DNA from: RH-AL1 sp965198495
GTDB lineage: Bacteria; Pseudomonadota; Alphaproteobacteria; Rhizobiales; Beijerinckiaceae
Length of the DNA: 64,000 nucleotides
Direction: 5' to 3'
Assembly (NCBI GenBank): GCA_965198495.1
Contig: CBDAPL010000001.1
Span: 1,364,001-1,428,000, forward strand
Shown here one piece after another: positions 34,783 to 45,067 of this stretch. Numbering within the stretch: position 1 is the first letter of the stretch; the number at the start of each line of letters is the position of its first letter. The position numbers were made by a program, and so were the translations under genes. Below the pieces are notes generated by a model. The model worked only from the letters and a program-made list of their open reading frames with translations, was not told the origin of the DNA and did not search any database.

Positions 34783-36480
34783 ATGACCGCAGTGGATCTC
34801 GGGCCGCGTCACATCGGGTCAGACGTCGGTCTGCTGGAGCGTGCGCGCACCGTTGCCAAGCCGGGGTTCAACCGCTGGCTGGTGCCGCCGGCCGCCCTCG
34901 CGATCCATCTCTCGATTGGCATGGCCTACGCGCTCAGCGTGTTCTGGAAGCCGCTCGCCAGGGCGATCCCCAACGAGGACGTCGCCGCCTGCAAGGCGAT
35001 GGGCTTCTTCTCCATGCTGACGACGACGACCTGCAACTGGCCCGATTCCTCGACCGTCGTGACCTTCGAGATCGGCATCGTGTTCCTCGGCATCTCCGCC
35101 GCCTTCTTCGGTGGCTGGCTGGAGCGGGCCGGCCCGCGCAAGGCCGGTCTCGTCGCGGCGCTGTGCTGGGGCGGCGGCTTCCTCATCAGCGCGCTCGCCG
35201 TGCACATTCACCAGCTCTGGTTGCTCTATGTCGGTCTCGGCCTCGTCGGCGGCTTCGGCCTCGGCCTCGGCTACATCTCGCCGGTGTCGACGCTGATCAA
35301 ATGGTTTCCCGACCGGCGCGGCATGGCGACGGGCATGGCCATCATGGGCTTTGGCGGCGGCGCGATGATCGGCGCCCCGCTGGCGAACCTGCTGATGAGC
35401 GGCGGCACGGTGGTGCCGGGCTTCAACGTCAGCGGCTTCAAGTCGGCCGCCGGTCCCGGCGTGATGGAGACCTTCCTCGTGCTCGGCGTCCTCTACATGG
35501 TCGTGATGGCGATCGGCGCCTTCAGCTACCGCGTGCCGCCGGAGAACTGGGCGCCGGATGGCTGGGTCGCCCCGGCCAAGACGAGCAAGCTCATCTCGCA
35601 TGGCGACGTGCACCTCGACGATGCCCACAAGACGCCGTCGTTCTGGCTGATCTGGTCGGTGCTGTTCCTCAACGTGACGGCCGGCATCGCGGTGCTGTCG
35701 ATCGCCTCGCCGATGCTGCAGACGATCTTCGGCGGCAGGCTGATCGGCCTCGCGCCGGGCGTCACCCCGAACGCGGCGCAGGTCGCCGCCATCGCCGGCA
35801 TCGCCGCCGGGTTCGTCGGCCTGCTGTCGCTGTTCAACATCGGCGGCCGGTTCTTCTGGGCGTCGATCTCCGACAAGATCGGGCGCAAGGCGACCTATGC
35901 CACCTTCTTCGCGCTCGGCATGGTGCTCTACGCGCTGGTGCCCTCGCTCGCCGATGCCGGTTCGAAGGCGCTGTTCGTCGCCGCGCTCTGCGTGATCCTC
36001 TCGATGTACGGCGGCGGCTTCGCCACCGTGCCGGCCTACCTCGCCGACATCTTCGGCACGAAGTTCGTCGGCGCCATCCACGGGCGGCTGCTGACGGCCT
36101 GGTCGGCGGCCGGCGTCGTCGGGTCCGAGGTCATCGTGCGCGTGCGCGACCAGCAGATCGCCGCCGGTGTCCCGAAGACGCAGGTCTACGATAGCGTCAT
36201 GTACATCATGGTCGGCCTGCTCGCTCTGGGCTTCATCTGCAACCTGCTGGTGCGGCCGGTGCACGCGCGCTTCCTGATGCGCAAGGACGGCGCCCTGGGT
36301 TCGCCCGCGGAAACGCCGGCCGCCGTCAGGGTCGCGCCCGTCCAGGTCGCCGGCTCCGCGCAGGGCATCGGCCTCGGCTCGCTGAGCGGCGCCGCGCTGA
36401 TCCCATGGTTGATCATCGCCGTGCCGGCCGGCTGGGGCCTCTACAAGGCGATCCTCAGCGCGATGAAGATCCTGACCTGA
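34783..36480 (+). CDS. OFA-family MFS oxalate/formate antiporter
   Basis: 565 residues with GGAAGG before the ATG. Twelve to fourteen membrane helices are visible. Features of the OFA family: HLSIGMAYALSVFWKPL at the start, GLGYISPVSTLIKWFPDRRGMATGMAIMGFGGGAMIG, and GGRFFWASISDKIGRK in the second half. A long insert (about residues 66-84, with Cys residues) and a C-terminal extra pair of helices are typical of the long OFA subgroup. It would exchange oxalate for formate, coupling to the decarboxylase upstream. Confidence 0.9.
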   Translation: MTAVDLGPRHIGSDVGLLERARTVAKPGFNRWLVPPAALAIHLSIGMAYALSVFWKPLARAIPNEDVAACKAMGFFSMLTTTTCNWPDSSTVVTFEIGIVFLGISAAFFGGWLERAGPRKAGLVAALCWGGGFLISALAVHIHQLWLLYVGLGLVGGFGLGLGYISPVSTLIKWFPDRRGMATGMAIMGFGGGAMIGAPLANLLMSGGTVVPGFNVSGFKSAAGPGVMETFLVLGVLYMVVMAIGAFSYRVPPENWAPDGWVAPAKTSKLISHGDVHLDDAHKTPSFWLIWSVLFLNVTAGIAVLSIASPMLQTIFGGRLIGLAPGVTPNAAQVAAIAGIAAGFVGLLSLFNIGGRFFWASISDKIGRKATYATFFALGMVLYALVPSLADAGSKALFVAALCVILSMYGGGFATVPAYLADIFGTKFVGAIHGRLLTAWSAAGVVGSEVIVRVRDQQIAAGVPKTQVYDSVMYIMVGLLALGFICNLLVRPVHARFLMRKDGALGSPAETPAAVRVAPVQVAGSAQGIGLGSLSGAALIPWLIIAVPAGWGLYKAILSAMKILT

Positions 36481-36507
36481 ACGCTCCGGCGCTCGCGGCG
36501 CGCCGCG

Positions 36508-38568
36508 TCAGATCGCGTAGATCGCCGCGCGGCGTGCCGCCTTGGCGGCCTCGCCTGTCGTGAAACGGCCGTGCGCGACGGCCGCATCGAGGCCGGCGCG
36601 CAGTCGCCCGCTCGTCTTGGTCAGGTCGCTCGCGCTGGCCTTGGTCAGGTCGCTCGCGCTGGCCTTGGTCAGGTCGCTCGCGCTGGACTGGGGCAGGTCG
36701 AACGGCGCGTTCGCGTCCGTGCCGGCGAGGCGTTCGCCGACGCTGGCCTTCTCGGCCGGCGTGCCGCCCAGCGCCAAGGCCAGCATGAGCGCCAGTGCGC
36801 CGCGATGGTCGCCGTCGAGCCGGGCCAGCGTGTAGAGGTTGACGAAGCGCTTCACCGCGCGCGGCGAGCGACCGGCCAGTCCGGCCAAAGCTGTCAGAAG
36901 CGACGCCTCGTCCGCGCCGACCGGCTCGTCGAGCGCGGACGAACGGGCATCCGGCTTGCGCGCGGCGGCGGCCGGCGCGTTGTGACCGAGCACCGCCTGG
37001 ACGAGCCCGGAATAATCGCGCTCTCCCGCGGCGACGTCGAGCCGGACCGGCACCTGGATCCAACGCTCGAGATCGCCGCCGTCGGCCAGGCCCCGGCCGA
37101 GCCGCGCCGTGTCGACGGCGGCCACCAGCACCAGGCCAGGGGCGGCGACGCGGTGCGCCACGTCGAGGAGTTGCCGGGCGCGCTCCGGCGCGACGGCGTC
37201 GAGATGATCGAGCGCGAGCACGACGCGTTGCGGCGCCACCGGGCCTCTGGCATCGCCCATGGCGCGCGCGAGCACGGCGAAGAAGGTTTGCGCCTGCGCC
37301 GCGCCGCTCGCCGCCTCGAACGGCGACGGCGCGGCCTTCATGCTCGTGCCGGAGCCGCCGGCGCGACGCTCGGCTTCGCCGCTCTCGCGGGTCAGCTGCT
37401 CGACATCGGCATCGAGCGCGTCGACGCGCTTTGTCTGGTGGGCGTAGAGCCCGTCGAGGTCGCGGCGGCGGGTCTCGAGATCGCCGTCGAGCAGCCGCGC
37501 GCCCTTGAAGATCGGCTGGAGGAAGGCGAAAGCGCGCCATAGATTGGCGAGGATCGCCAGCGCGGCGAGGGCGAAGGCGCCGGTGCGCGCGGTGCCGATC
37601 AGGCCGATGTGCGCCTCCGCCCAGTCGGCGATGGTGACGCCAGCCTTGGGGCCGGACCGCAGGCTCGCCAGCCACGTGTCCTGATCGTCGAGCGCGATGC
37701 CGAGGCCGAAGCCGATCGCCGCCAGCACGATCGCCGCGACGATCAGCTTCGTCTGGCCCTTGAAGGCCCAGAGCGCGCGCAGCGTCAGGCCGAGCTTGCC
37801 GCCCGATCCGGCGACGAGCTGGACGAGGTTCTTGTAGTTGCGGATCGGGTCGCCGGTGATGCCGAAGGCGACGAGCCTGCTCTCGATGCCGACCCGGTTG
37901 GCACGGGCATAGGCGTCGACATGGCTGCCGGCCGCCTCATAGAGCACCGTCTCGGTCAGGCGGGCGCGGCGCGAGCCGGCGTCGTCGAGGGCGCGACGCT
38001 CCGAATCGAGGCGGCGGCGCGCCTCGTCGAGCTTCTCGTTGACGTCGCGCAGCACGACCTGCGGGTCGCGCGCCGACATGGCGAGTTCGCGCGCGAGATC
38101 GGGATAGGGGCCGCGCAGGCCGGAATGGAGCCGGGCGGCGAGCCCGGCGGCCGGGTCTCCCTCGAGGCCTGCCGCATCGATGGTCTGGCTGTGGATGCGC
38201 GACAGGAAGGGTCCGTTCGCGTTGGCGGAGGCCGCGGCGAGCTCACCGGCGCTGGCGACGAGCTTGGCAAGGGCGAAGCTCTTGCCGCTGCCGGCGCCGC
38301 CGAGCAAGCCGACGCAGAGCGGCGTCGCCGTTCCCCTGTGCGAGACCAGTTCGGCGAGATGGGCGATCGTGCCGTCCATGCCGAGCGCGTCGGCGCCGGA
38401 GGCATGGTCGCCACCGAAGATCGCGCGCGGCGTAGGCGGCGGCGTGACGATGACGGAGCCGGGGTCGATTGCGAGGGCGGACGGCGGCGGCTGCGGCGCG
38501 ATCGGCTCCTGCTTGGAGCGCCCGCCCGGCACGAAGGAACCAAGATCGCGCAATCCGACATCCGCCAC
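36508..38568 (-). CDS. KAP-family membrane P-loop NTPase
   Basis: 686 residues. Walker A GLLGGAGSGKSFALAKLV lies near residue 94, and a Walker B-like strand RVVLALDHLDAVAPERAR near residue 446, an unusually long spacing that marks KAP NTPases. Between them sit two membrane helices (about 273-293 and 327-348) and coiled-coil stretches. Late motif GLAGRSPRAVKRFVNLYTLAR. A C-terminal segment holds three copies of SASDLTKA (24-bp DNA units). KAP proteins include phage-exclusion PifA and animal Kidins220. Function here unknown; no operon partner. Confidence 0.82.
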   Translation of the reverse strand: MADVGLRDLGSFVPGGRSKQEPIAPQPPPSALAIDPGSVIVTPPPTPRAIFGGDHASGADALGMDGTIAHLAELVSHRGTATPLCVGLLGGAGSGKSFALAKLVASAGELAAASANANGPFLSRIHSQTIDAAGLEGDPAAGLAARLHSGLRGPYPDLARELAMSARDPQVVLRDVNEKLDEARRRLDSERRALDDAGSRRARLTETVLYEAAGSHVDAYARANRVGIESRLVAFGITGDPIRNYKNLVQLVAGSGGKLGLTLRALWAFKGQTKLIVAAIVLAAIGFGLGIALDDQDTWLASLRSGPKAGVTIADWAEAHIGLIGTARTGAFALAALAILANLWRAFAFLQPIFKGARLLDGDLETRRRDLDGLYAHQTKRVDALDADVEQLTRESGEAERRAGGSGTSMKAAPSPFEAASGAAQAQTFFAVLARAMGDARGPVAPQRVVLALDHLDAVAPERARQLLDVAHRVAAPGLVLVAAVDTARLGRGLADGGDLERWIQVPVRLDVAAGERDYSGLVQAVLGHNAPAAAARKPDARSSALDEPVGADEASLLTALAGLAGRSPRAVKRFVNLYTLARLDGDHRGALALMLALALGGTPAEKASVGERLAGTDANAPFDLPQSSASDLTKASASDLTKASASDLTKTSGRLRAGLDAAVAHGRFTTGEAAKAARRAAIYAI
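36617..36688. repeat. 24-bp tandem repeat inside the KAP NTPase gene
   Basis: Three contiguous 24-bp units starting TTGGTCAGGTCGCTCGCG encode SASDLTK(A/T) repeats near the C-terminus of the NTPase. The units keep the reading frame, so copy-number change would alter protein length by 8 residues per unit. Confidence 0.9.
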
Positions 38569-38896
38569 GGGTCACTCCATGCATAGACAGCCGAGCGAAA
38601 GAGGCTCGGGGGCGCGGGTCCTCGGTGCCTCGAGGCTCCGCGCGGCGCGGCAAATACGCATTCGAATGTGACCGTGGGAAGACCCGGCGCCAGGTCGCGG
38701 TATCCAACGTCGAGGAGCGGCTGTCCTGGCTCCTAAGCCACGCGAGCGCCGCCGAATTTATTTGGCGGTCCTCAGCCGGACCCAACGTCTTCAACGATCA
38801 CGATCGGTCAAAGCAGGCAGCGGATCGGCGCGTAGCGCGTTGCCTGTGCGGTCGTGCCTCTCGGGTAACGGCCGACCAACGCGAGGAGACGCCACG
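38569..38896. other. Intergenic region between divergent KAP NTPase and aldo/keto reductase genes
   Basis: 328 bases with no gene or strong inverted repeat. It must hold both promoters. A GAGGAGAC ribosome-binding site sits before the reductase ATG at 38897. Confidence 0.5.
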
Positions 38897-39928
38897 ATGG
38901 ACTATCGCCAACTCGGACGCTCGGGGCTCAAGGTGCCCGTCCTCAGCTTCGGCACCGGCACGTTCGGCGGTGCCAACGAATTCTTCCAGCGCTGGGGCCA
39001 GACGGACGTGGACGAGGCGACGCGGCTCGTCGACATCTGCCTCGACGCCGGCCTCAACTTCTTCGACACGGCCGATATCTACTCCAACGGCGCGTCGGAG
39101 GAGATCCTCGGCGCGGCGCTGAAGGGCAAGCGCGAGCGCTGCCTCGTCTCCACCAAGGCGACCTTCCCGGTCGGCGGCGGCCCCAACGATGTCGGCTCCT
39201 CGCGCTTCCACCTCGTGCGCGCCTGCGAGGCGAGCCTGCGCCGGCTGAAGACCGACCACATCGACGTCTACTTCATGCACGCCTTCGACGCGCTGACGCC
39301 GGTGGAGGAGACGCTGCGCGCGCTCGACGACCTCGTGAGCGCCGGCAAGATCGGCTACATCGGCGCCTCGAATTTCTCCGGCTGGCAGCTGATGAAGGCA
39401 CTCGATACCTCGGAGCGCCACGGCCTCGCCCGCTACGTCGCCTATCAGGGCTATTACTCGCTGGTCGGCCGGCACTACGAATGGGAGCTGATGCCGCTCG
39501 GCCTCGACCAGGGCGTCGGGCTGATGGTGTGGAGCCCGCTCGGCTGGGGACGGCTCACCGGCAAGATCCGCCGCGGGCAGAAGGCGGCGAGCGGCCGCAT
39601 CGCGTCCGGCGGCGCCGAAGGCGGGCCGAGCGTCGACGACGACTACCTCTACCGCGTGGTCGACGCGCTCGACCAGGTGGCGGAGGAGACCGGCAAGAGC
39701 GTGCCGCAGGTGGCGCTGAACTGGCTGCTCAACCGGCCGAGCGTCTGCAACATCGTCGTCGGCGCCCGCAACGAGGAGCAGCTGCGCCAGAACCTCGGCG
39801 CGATCGGCTGGTCGCTCACGCCCGAGCAGATCGCCACGCTCGACAAAGCCAGCCACGAGGAGCCGATCTATCCCTACTGGCATCAGAAGGGCTTCGATTC
39901 GCGCAACCCCAAGCCGACGGTGTGGTAA
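38897..39928 (+). CDS. Aldo/keto reductase
   Basis: 343 residues with GAGGAGAC upstream. The AKR tetrad is visible: Asp and Tyr in FFDTADIYSNGASEEIL, Lys in LVSTKAT, His in DVYFMHAFD. Also GYIGASNFSGWQL and the NADPH-loop VVGARNEEQLRQN. It resembles YajO/YghZ-type reductases of short-chain carbonyls. Substrate not predictable from context; next to vapBC. Confidence 0.92.
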   Translation: MDYRQLGRSGLKVPVLSFGTGTFGGANEFFQRWGQTDVDEATRLVDICLDAGLNFFDTADIYSNGASEEILGAALKGKRERCLVSTKATFPVGGGPNDVGSSRFHLVRACEASLRRLKTDHIDVYFMHAFDALTPVEETLRALDDLVSAGKIGYIGASNFSGWQLMKALDTSERHGLARYVAYQGYYSLVGRHYEWELMPLGLDQGVGLMVWSPLGWGRLTGKIRRGQKAASGRIASGGAEGGPSVDDDYLYRVVDALDQVAEETGKSVPQVALNWLLNRPSVCNIVVGARNEEQLRQNLGAIGWSLTPEQIATLDKASHEEPIYPYWHQKGFDSRNPKPTVW

Positions 39929-39931
39929 GGC

Positions 39932-40339
39932 TTAAGGCAGCGTCCAATCCTCCAGCCGCAGCCCCGGCACGCGCGAGAACTCGCGCGTGTTGGCGGTGAC
40001 GAGCGTGGCGGCCCGGCGGCGCGCCTGGGCGGCGATGAGCACGTCGTAGGGGCCGATCGGCGTGCCCAGGCGCTCCAGCGACGCCAGGATGTCGCCGCTT
40101 TCGCGCGCGTCCGCCGCCTCGAAGGGCAGGACAGCGATCGGATAGGTCAAGAAGGCCTCCAGCCTTGCGGCGTTCCTGACTTGCCGGTCGCTTTTCGCTA
40201 CGCCGTACTCCAGCTCGAAAAGCACGATCGACGATAGGGCGAGTAGACCGCGCTCAGCCTTCTGCTCGAATCGCGCGACCAGCGATGATGGTCGCTGGTT
40301 CAGAAGGCCGATGACGACGTTCGTATCAAGGCAGATCAT
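39932..40339 (-). CDS. vapC: VapC-type PIN-domain ribonuclease toxin
   Basis: 135 residues. PIN-domain acidic residues are visible: MICLDTNVVIG (Asp5), LFELEYGVA (Glu), and PYDVLIAAQARRRAATLVTANTREFSRV (Asp and the late Asn-Thr-Arg pattern). VapC toxins cleave tRNA or other RNA. The start overlaps the end of vapB by 14 bases, so toxin and antitoxin are translationally coupled. It converges with the reductase gene, 3 bases apart. Confidence 0.94.
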   Translation of the reverse strand: MICLDTNVVIGLLNQRPSSLVARFEQKAERGLLALSSIVLFELEYGVAKSDRQVRNAARLEAFLTYPIAVLPFEAADARESGDILASLERLGTPIGPYDVLIAAQARRRAATLVTANTREFSRVPGLRLEDWTLP

Positions 40340-40613
40340 CGTCGCGGTCGATATCGTCCATCAATGGCATGTCCGGCTGCTCGCGTCCTTCCGGCATGAA
40401 CGGGCCGTCCTCCGCCGCCAAACGAGCCAGTTCGGCGGAGATCGCCTTGATGTCGTCGAGCGTCTGAGTGAGCGGCTCGAGCATCACGCCACGTCCGACG
40501 CGCCGGACCCTGACCTCCGTTCCCGACAGACGGAAGTCCTTCGGCAGGCGGACCGCCTGGCTGCGTCCGTGCATGAAAAGCTTGCCGGTTCCGGTTTCGG
40601 CCAAAGGCGTCAC
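40326..40613 (-). CDS. vapB: VapB-type antitoxin
   Basis: 95 residues from a GTG at 40613, chosen because it directly follows a perfect palindromic operator and gives KLFMHGRSQAVRLPKDFRLSGTEVRVRRVG, the AbrB/SpoVT-type DNA-binding fold of VapB. An ATG at 40688 would run through the operator. The acidic C-terminal tail (MPLMDDIDRDDDLP) would wrap the toxin. It should repress its own promoter with VapC. Confidence 0.9.
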   Translation of the reverse strand: MTPLAETGTGKLFMHGRSQAVRLPKDFRLSGTEVRVRRVGRGVMLEPLTQTLDDIKAISAELARLAAEDGPFMPEGREQPDMPLMDDIDRDDDLP

Positions 40614-40618
40614 CTCAT

Positions 40619-40640
40619 GGTATCTATCATGATAGATACC
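40619..40640. promoter_or_regulatory. Perfect 22-bp palindrome, VapBC operator
   Basis: The arm GGTATCTATCA is followed immediately by its exact complement. It lies 6 bases before the vapB GTG. A second half-site TAGATACC occurs 31 bases further upstream (40664-40671), about three helical turns. This is the expected arrangement for cooperative VapBC autoregulation. Confidence 0.85.
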
Positions 40641-40709
40641 GCCGGGCACCCCTCCGCACAAGCTAGATACCATAAGCGATGGAGCCACTACTCCCGCGTC
40701 GCGGCGAGT

Positions 40710-41462
40710 TCAGAGGCTCGCCGTCGCGATCCTCGCGTGCGGCGCGTTCTTTGCCGCCTCCATGGACGCCCGCATGTGGAGGATTTCCGCCGCGACCCGG
40801 CCGGCGAGCATCCGGTACCCGGCATCGCGCATGTGCAGCCCGTCGGCCGCCAGCATGGCCGTCATGGTCAAAAGGCCGGAGCGGATCCAGTCGTGCATCA
40901 GGTCGGAGCGGCGGATGACCGTGACGCCCATATCGGCGCCGATCTTGCGCACGGCGTCGCGGAAGAGGTCGCCGGCCCCGTTCTGTTCGAGCGCCGGGCA
41001 CCATTGCGGCTCCATCAGCACGACCGCGATGCCGGCCTTGCGGATCGCCGCGATGCCGGCGCGCGTCTTTTGCTCGAAGCGCTCGATGGGGACGTGACGC
41101 AGGGCGTCGTTGCTGCCGGTCTGCCAGATGACGATGTCCGGCCGGCTCTGGACGGCGTCCGTGTCGAGGCGGATCATCATGTCGTCGACGTCCTCGCCGC
41201 CGATGCCGCGGTTGACGACATCGACGCGCGAGCCCTCCGGCAGCGTCGCGCGCAGCATCATCTCGAGCTGTGCGGGATAGGCCGCGGTCGGGCCGGAGGC
41301 GCCGACGCCCTGCGTCGAGGACGAGCCGAACGCGACGATCTTCAGCGCGTGAGGAGCGCCCGACAGCGTCGACGCGGCGCCCGCGTCCGTCAGCCGGGAC
41401 GAGGCGCAGATCGCGACGGCCGAGAGGACCAGGGCGACGAGGGCGATACGCAGATGGACCAT
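40710..41462 (-). CDS. Secreted SGNH/GDSL hydrolase
   Basis: 250 residues from ATG at 41462. A signal peptide (MVHLRIALVALVLSAVAICA) leads into block I KIVAFGSSSTQGVGASG, block II Gly in GIGGEDVDD, block III WQTGSNDAL, and block V DGLHMRDAG (catalytic Asp-His). It would hydrolyse esters or acyl groups in the periplasm; substrate unknown. Convergent orientation relative to ettA is not seen: it diverges from it. Confidence 0.9.
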   Translation of the reverse strand: MVHLRIALVALVLSAVAICASSRLTDAGAASTLSGAPHALKIVAFGSSSTQGVGASGPTAAYPAQLEMMLRATLPEGSRVDVVNRGIGGEDVDDMMIRLDTDAVQSRPDIVIWQTGSNDALRHVPIERFEQKTRAGIAAIRKAGIAVVLMEPQWCPALEQNGAGDLFRDAVRKIGADMGVTVIRRSDLMHDWIRSGLLTMTAMLAADGLHMRDAGYRMLAGRVAAEILHMRASMEAAKNAPHARIATASL

Positions 41463-41851
41463 GACGACGTCCTTCCGCCCGTGGACCGCACAGGCGCATC
41501 GATAGTTGCGAAGGGAGTGGAGTTGCGAAGGGGAGTGGAGCCGCGGATCGCATCTTTGCGCCACGTCGCGTCGTCGCGACATATCGAGCTCGTCGCAACC
41601 TTTTGTTCATACATGCATGAATGTGGCAAGCCGTTATATTGTGCAGCAAGTATAGAGGAGGTGGCGGGGTAAAGGCACCGCCGCGTTGCGGCGCCACCGG
41701 ACCCATTCCGCGCGCCCGCGACGGCGGTCACCCCTGGACCCGACCCGCGCCGCCCGCTAGAACGGTCGCCGACCCCATCCCATCTCGCACGAACCCAAGA
41801 GCCCAGCGGGCTTGGACGTCACATCAGAGCCCCCGAGGGCCAGGACATCAC
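41463..41851. other. Intergenic region between SGNH hydrolase and ettA
   Basis: 389 bases without a convincing gene. A short tandem duplication (GCGAAGGGAGTGGAGTT, then GCGAAGGGGAGTGGAG, near 41508-41540) and a small palindrome TTCATACATGCATGAA near 41607 are present. Both divergent promoters must lie here. Confidence 0.5.
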
Positions 41852-43504
<1,653 letters not shown>

Positions 43505-43521
43505 GGACGCCGGAGACCGCG

Positions 43522-43740
43522 ATGCTGACTGACGACGACGAACTGACCGTTCTTTGTCCGAGGTGCCGCAACAAGACCTCGCGGCCGGTGGGCTGGTTCA
43601 AGGAAAACCTGATCTTCCGCTGCGATCATTGCCCAACCACGCTGCGCTACGACCGCGAGCTGCTGCGCCTCGACATCAATACCGCCGGCCACGTGCCGGC
43701 GGCGATCGCGGGCGCCGTTACGGTCGTCGACGAGGCATAA
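43522..43740 (+). CDS. Small zinc-ribbon protein
   Basis: 72 residues. CPRCRNKT and CDHC, 20 residues apart, form a four-cysteine zinc ribbon; GWFKENLIFRCDHCPTTLRYD is otherwise rich in aromatic and charged residues. It starts 17 bases after ettA. No family was recognised; small zinc ribbons often bind nucleic acid or protein partners. Expression with ettA is likely. Confidence 0.75.
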   Translation: MLTDDDELTVLCPRCRNKTSRPVGWFKENLIFRCDHCPTTLRYDRELLRLDINTAGHVPAAIAGAVTVVDEA

Positions 43741-43794
43741 TCGGCGATGTCGCCAGAGCCGAGACAAGCTGAACGGCAAGAGGGTTCGGGTCGG

Positions 43795-44690
43795 CCGTTC
43801 CTTCGAAGGTGGCTCCGCCGAGGCGCGGCGACGGCGGGGCGCTTCCAACATCGTCATTCCGGGGCGCCGCGGGCGAACCCGGAACCGGTGCGCCCGGCTT
43901 TGTCCGGCACGCGCGAGGCACACCGGTTCCGGATCTCCGCTGACGCGCCGTCCGGAATGACGACGAGAGAAGCCGGGGCGGGCGAAGCGAAGGATGGCTC
44001 CGCCGGGGCGCGGCGACGGCGGGGCGCTTCCAACATCGTCATTCCGGGGCGCCGCAGGCGAACCCGGAACCGGTGCGCCGCGCTTTGTCCGGCGAGCGCG
44101 AGGCACACCGGTTCCGGATCTCCGCTGACGCGCCGTCCGGAATGACGACGAGAGAAGCTGGGCGGGCGAAGCGAAGGATGGCTCCGCCGGGGCGCGGCGA
44201 CGGCGGGGCGCTTCCAACATCGTCATTCCGGGGCGCCGCAGGCGAACCCGGAACCGGTGCGCCGCGCTTTGTCCGGCGAGCGCGAGGCACACCGGTTCCG
44301 GATCTCCGCTGACGCGCCGTCCGGAATGACGACGAGAGAAGCCGTGACGGGCGAAGGATGGCTCCGCCGAGGCTCGGCGACGGCGGGGCGCTTCCACATC
44401 GTCATTCCGGGGCGCCGCAGGCGAACCCGGAACCGGTGCGGCGCTTTGTCCGGCACGCGCGAGGCACACCGGTTCCGGATCTCCGCTGACGGCCGTCCGG
44501 AATGACGACGAGAGAAGCCACGGGCGAAGGACGCCGGAACCGCTTCCAACATCGTCATTCCGGGGCGCCGCGGGCGAACCCGGAACCGCGCCGCGCTTTG
44601 TCCGGCGAGCGCGAGGCACACCGGTTCCGGATCTCCGCTGACGCTCCGTCCGGAATGACGACGAGAGAAGCCGGAACGGCCTCGGTGGTC
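43795..44690. repeat. Five tandem copies of a 150-185 bp palindromic element
   Basis: The motif CATCGTCATTCCGGGGCGCC begins at 43849, 44034, 44218, 44397 and 44550, giving periods of 185, 184, 179 and 153 bases. Each unit holds inverted arms: CGTCATTCCGG versus CCGGAATGACGACG outside, and CCCGGAACCGGT versus ACCGGTTCCGG inside, with CGCGAGGCAC and GAGAGAAGCC linkers. The last two units carry small deletions. All frames read through on both strands as RHSGAPRANPEP-like peptides, which are repeat artefacts. It lies just downstream of the zinc-ribbon gene. Confidence 0.93.
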
Positions 44691-44706
44691 TAAGGAGAAA
44701 GAGTGC

Positions 44707-44828
44707 GTGGTTCGAGACGCCGCCGCGCGGCTCCTCACCATGAGGGGCATTGTGTGAGCCGGTACTCCTTTTGTGCGGCGCTCCCGGCCCCTCATGGTGA
44801 GGAGGTCCGCAGGACCGTCTCGAACCAC
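44707..44828. repeat. Second palindromic repeat family, single copy
   Basis: A 122-bp inverted repeat: GTGGTTCGAGACG at the left pairs with CGTCTCGAACCAC at the right, and the inner CTCCTCACCATGAGGGG (44731-44747) pairs exactly with CCCCTCATGGTGAGGAG (44788-44804). Unrelated in sequence to the tandem array before it. Another dispersed-type stretch, with a hairpin CCTGCC-TAC-GGCAGG and the phrase GGCTCGCAATGACGG, follows at about 44865-44985. Confidence 0.85.
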
Positions 44829-45067
44829 GAGGGCTTCAGCGGTGCATCCGTTAAGGGCCGTCTTTGCGAAGCCACCGGGTCCTGCCTACGGCAGGCCCGA
44901 TGACAGGCTCCACGAAGCAACCCGGGGGCGGCTCGGGCACGCGTCCCCTGGGTCGCTTCGCCTTCGGCTCGCAATGACGGCTTGCCCTTCCGTACCCGGC
45001 ACGGTTCGGCCGTCGCCGCCGGGCTTCGATTTTGCACCCACCTCGCAAGAGACGCGACATCCGGCCG

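Noticed and set aside
34819..36264. Antisense open frame opposite the OFA antiporter
   Set aside because: Charged, low-complexity His/Asp-rich translation with no motif; a shadow of the transporter gene.
43795..44690. Overlapping open frames in the repeat array on both strands
   Set aside because: Translations repeat the same RHSGAPRANPEP-like peptide; the frames come from the DNA repeats, not from genes.
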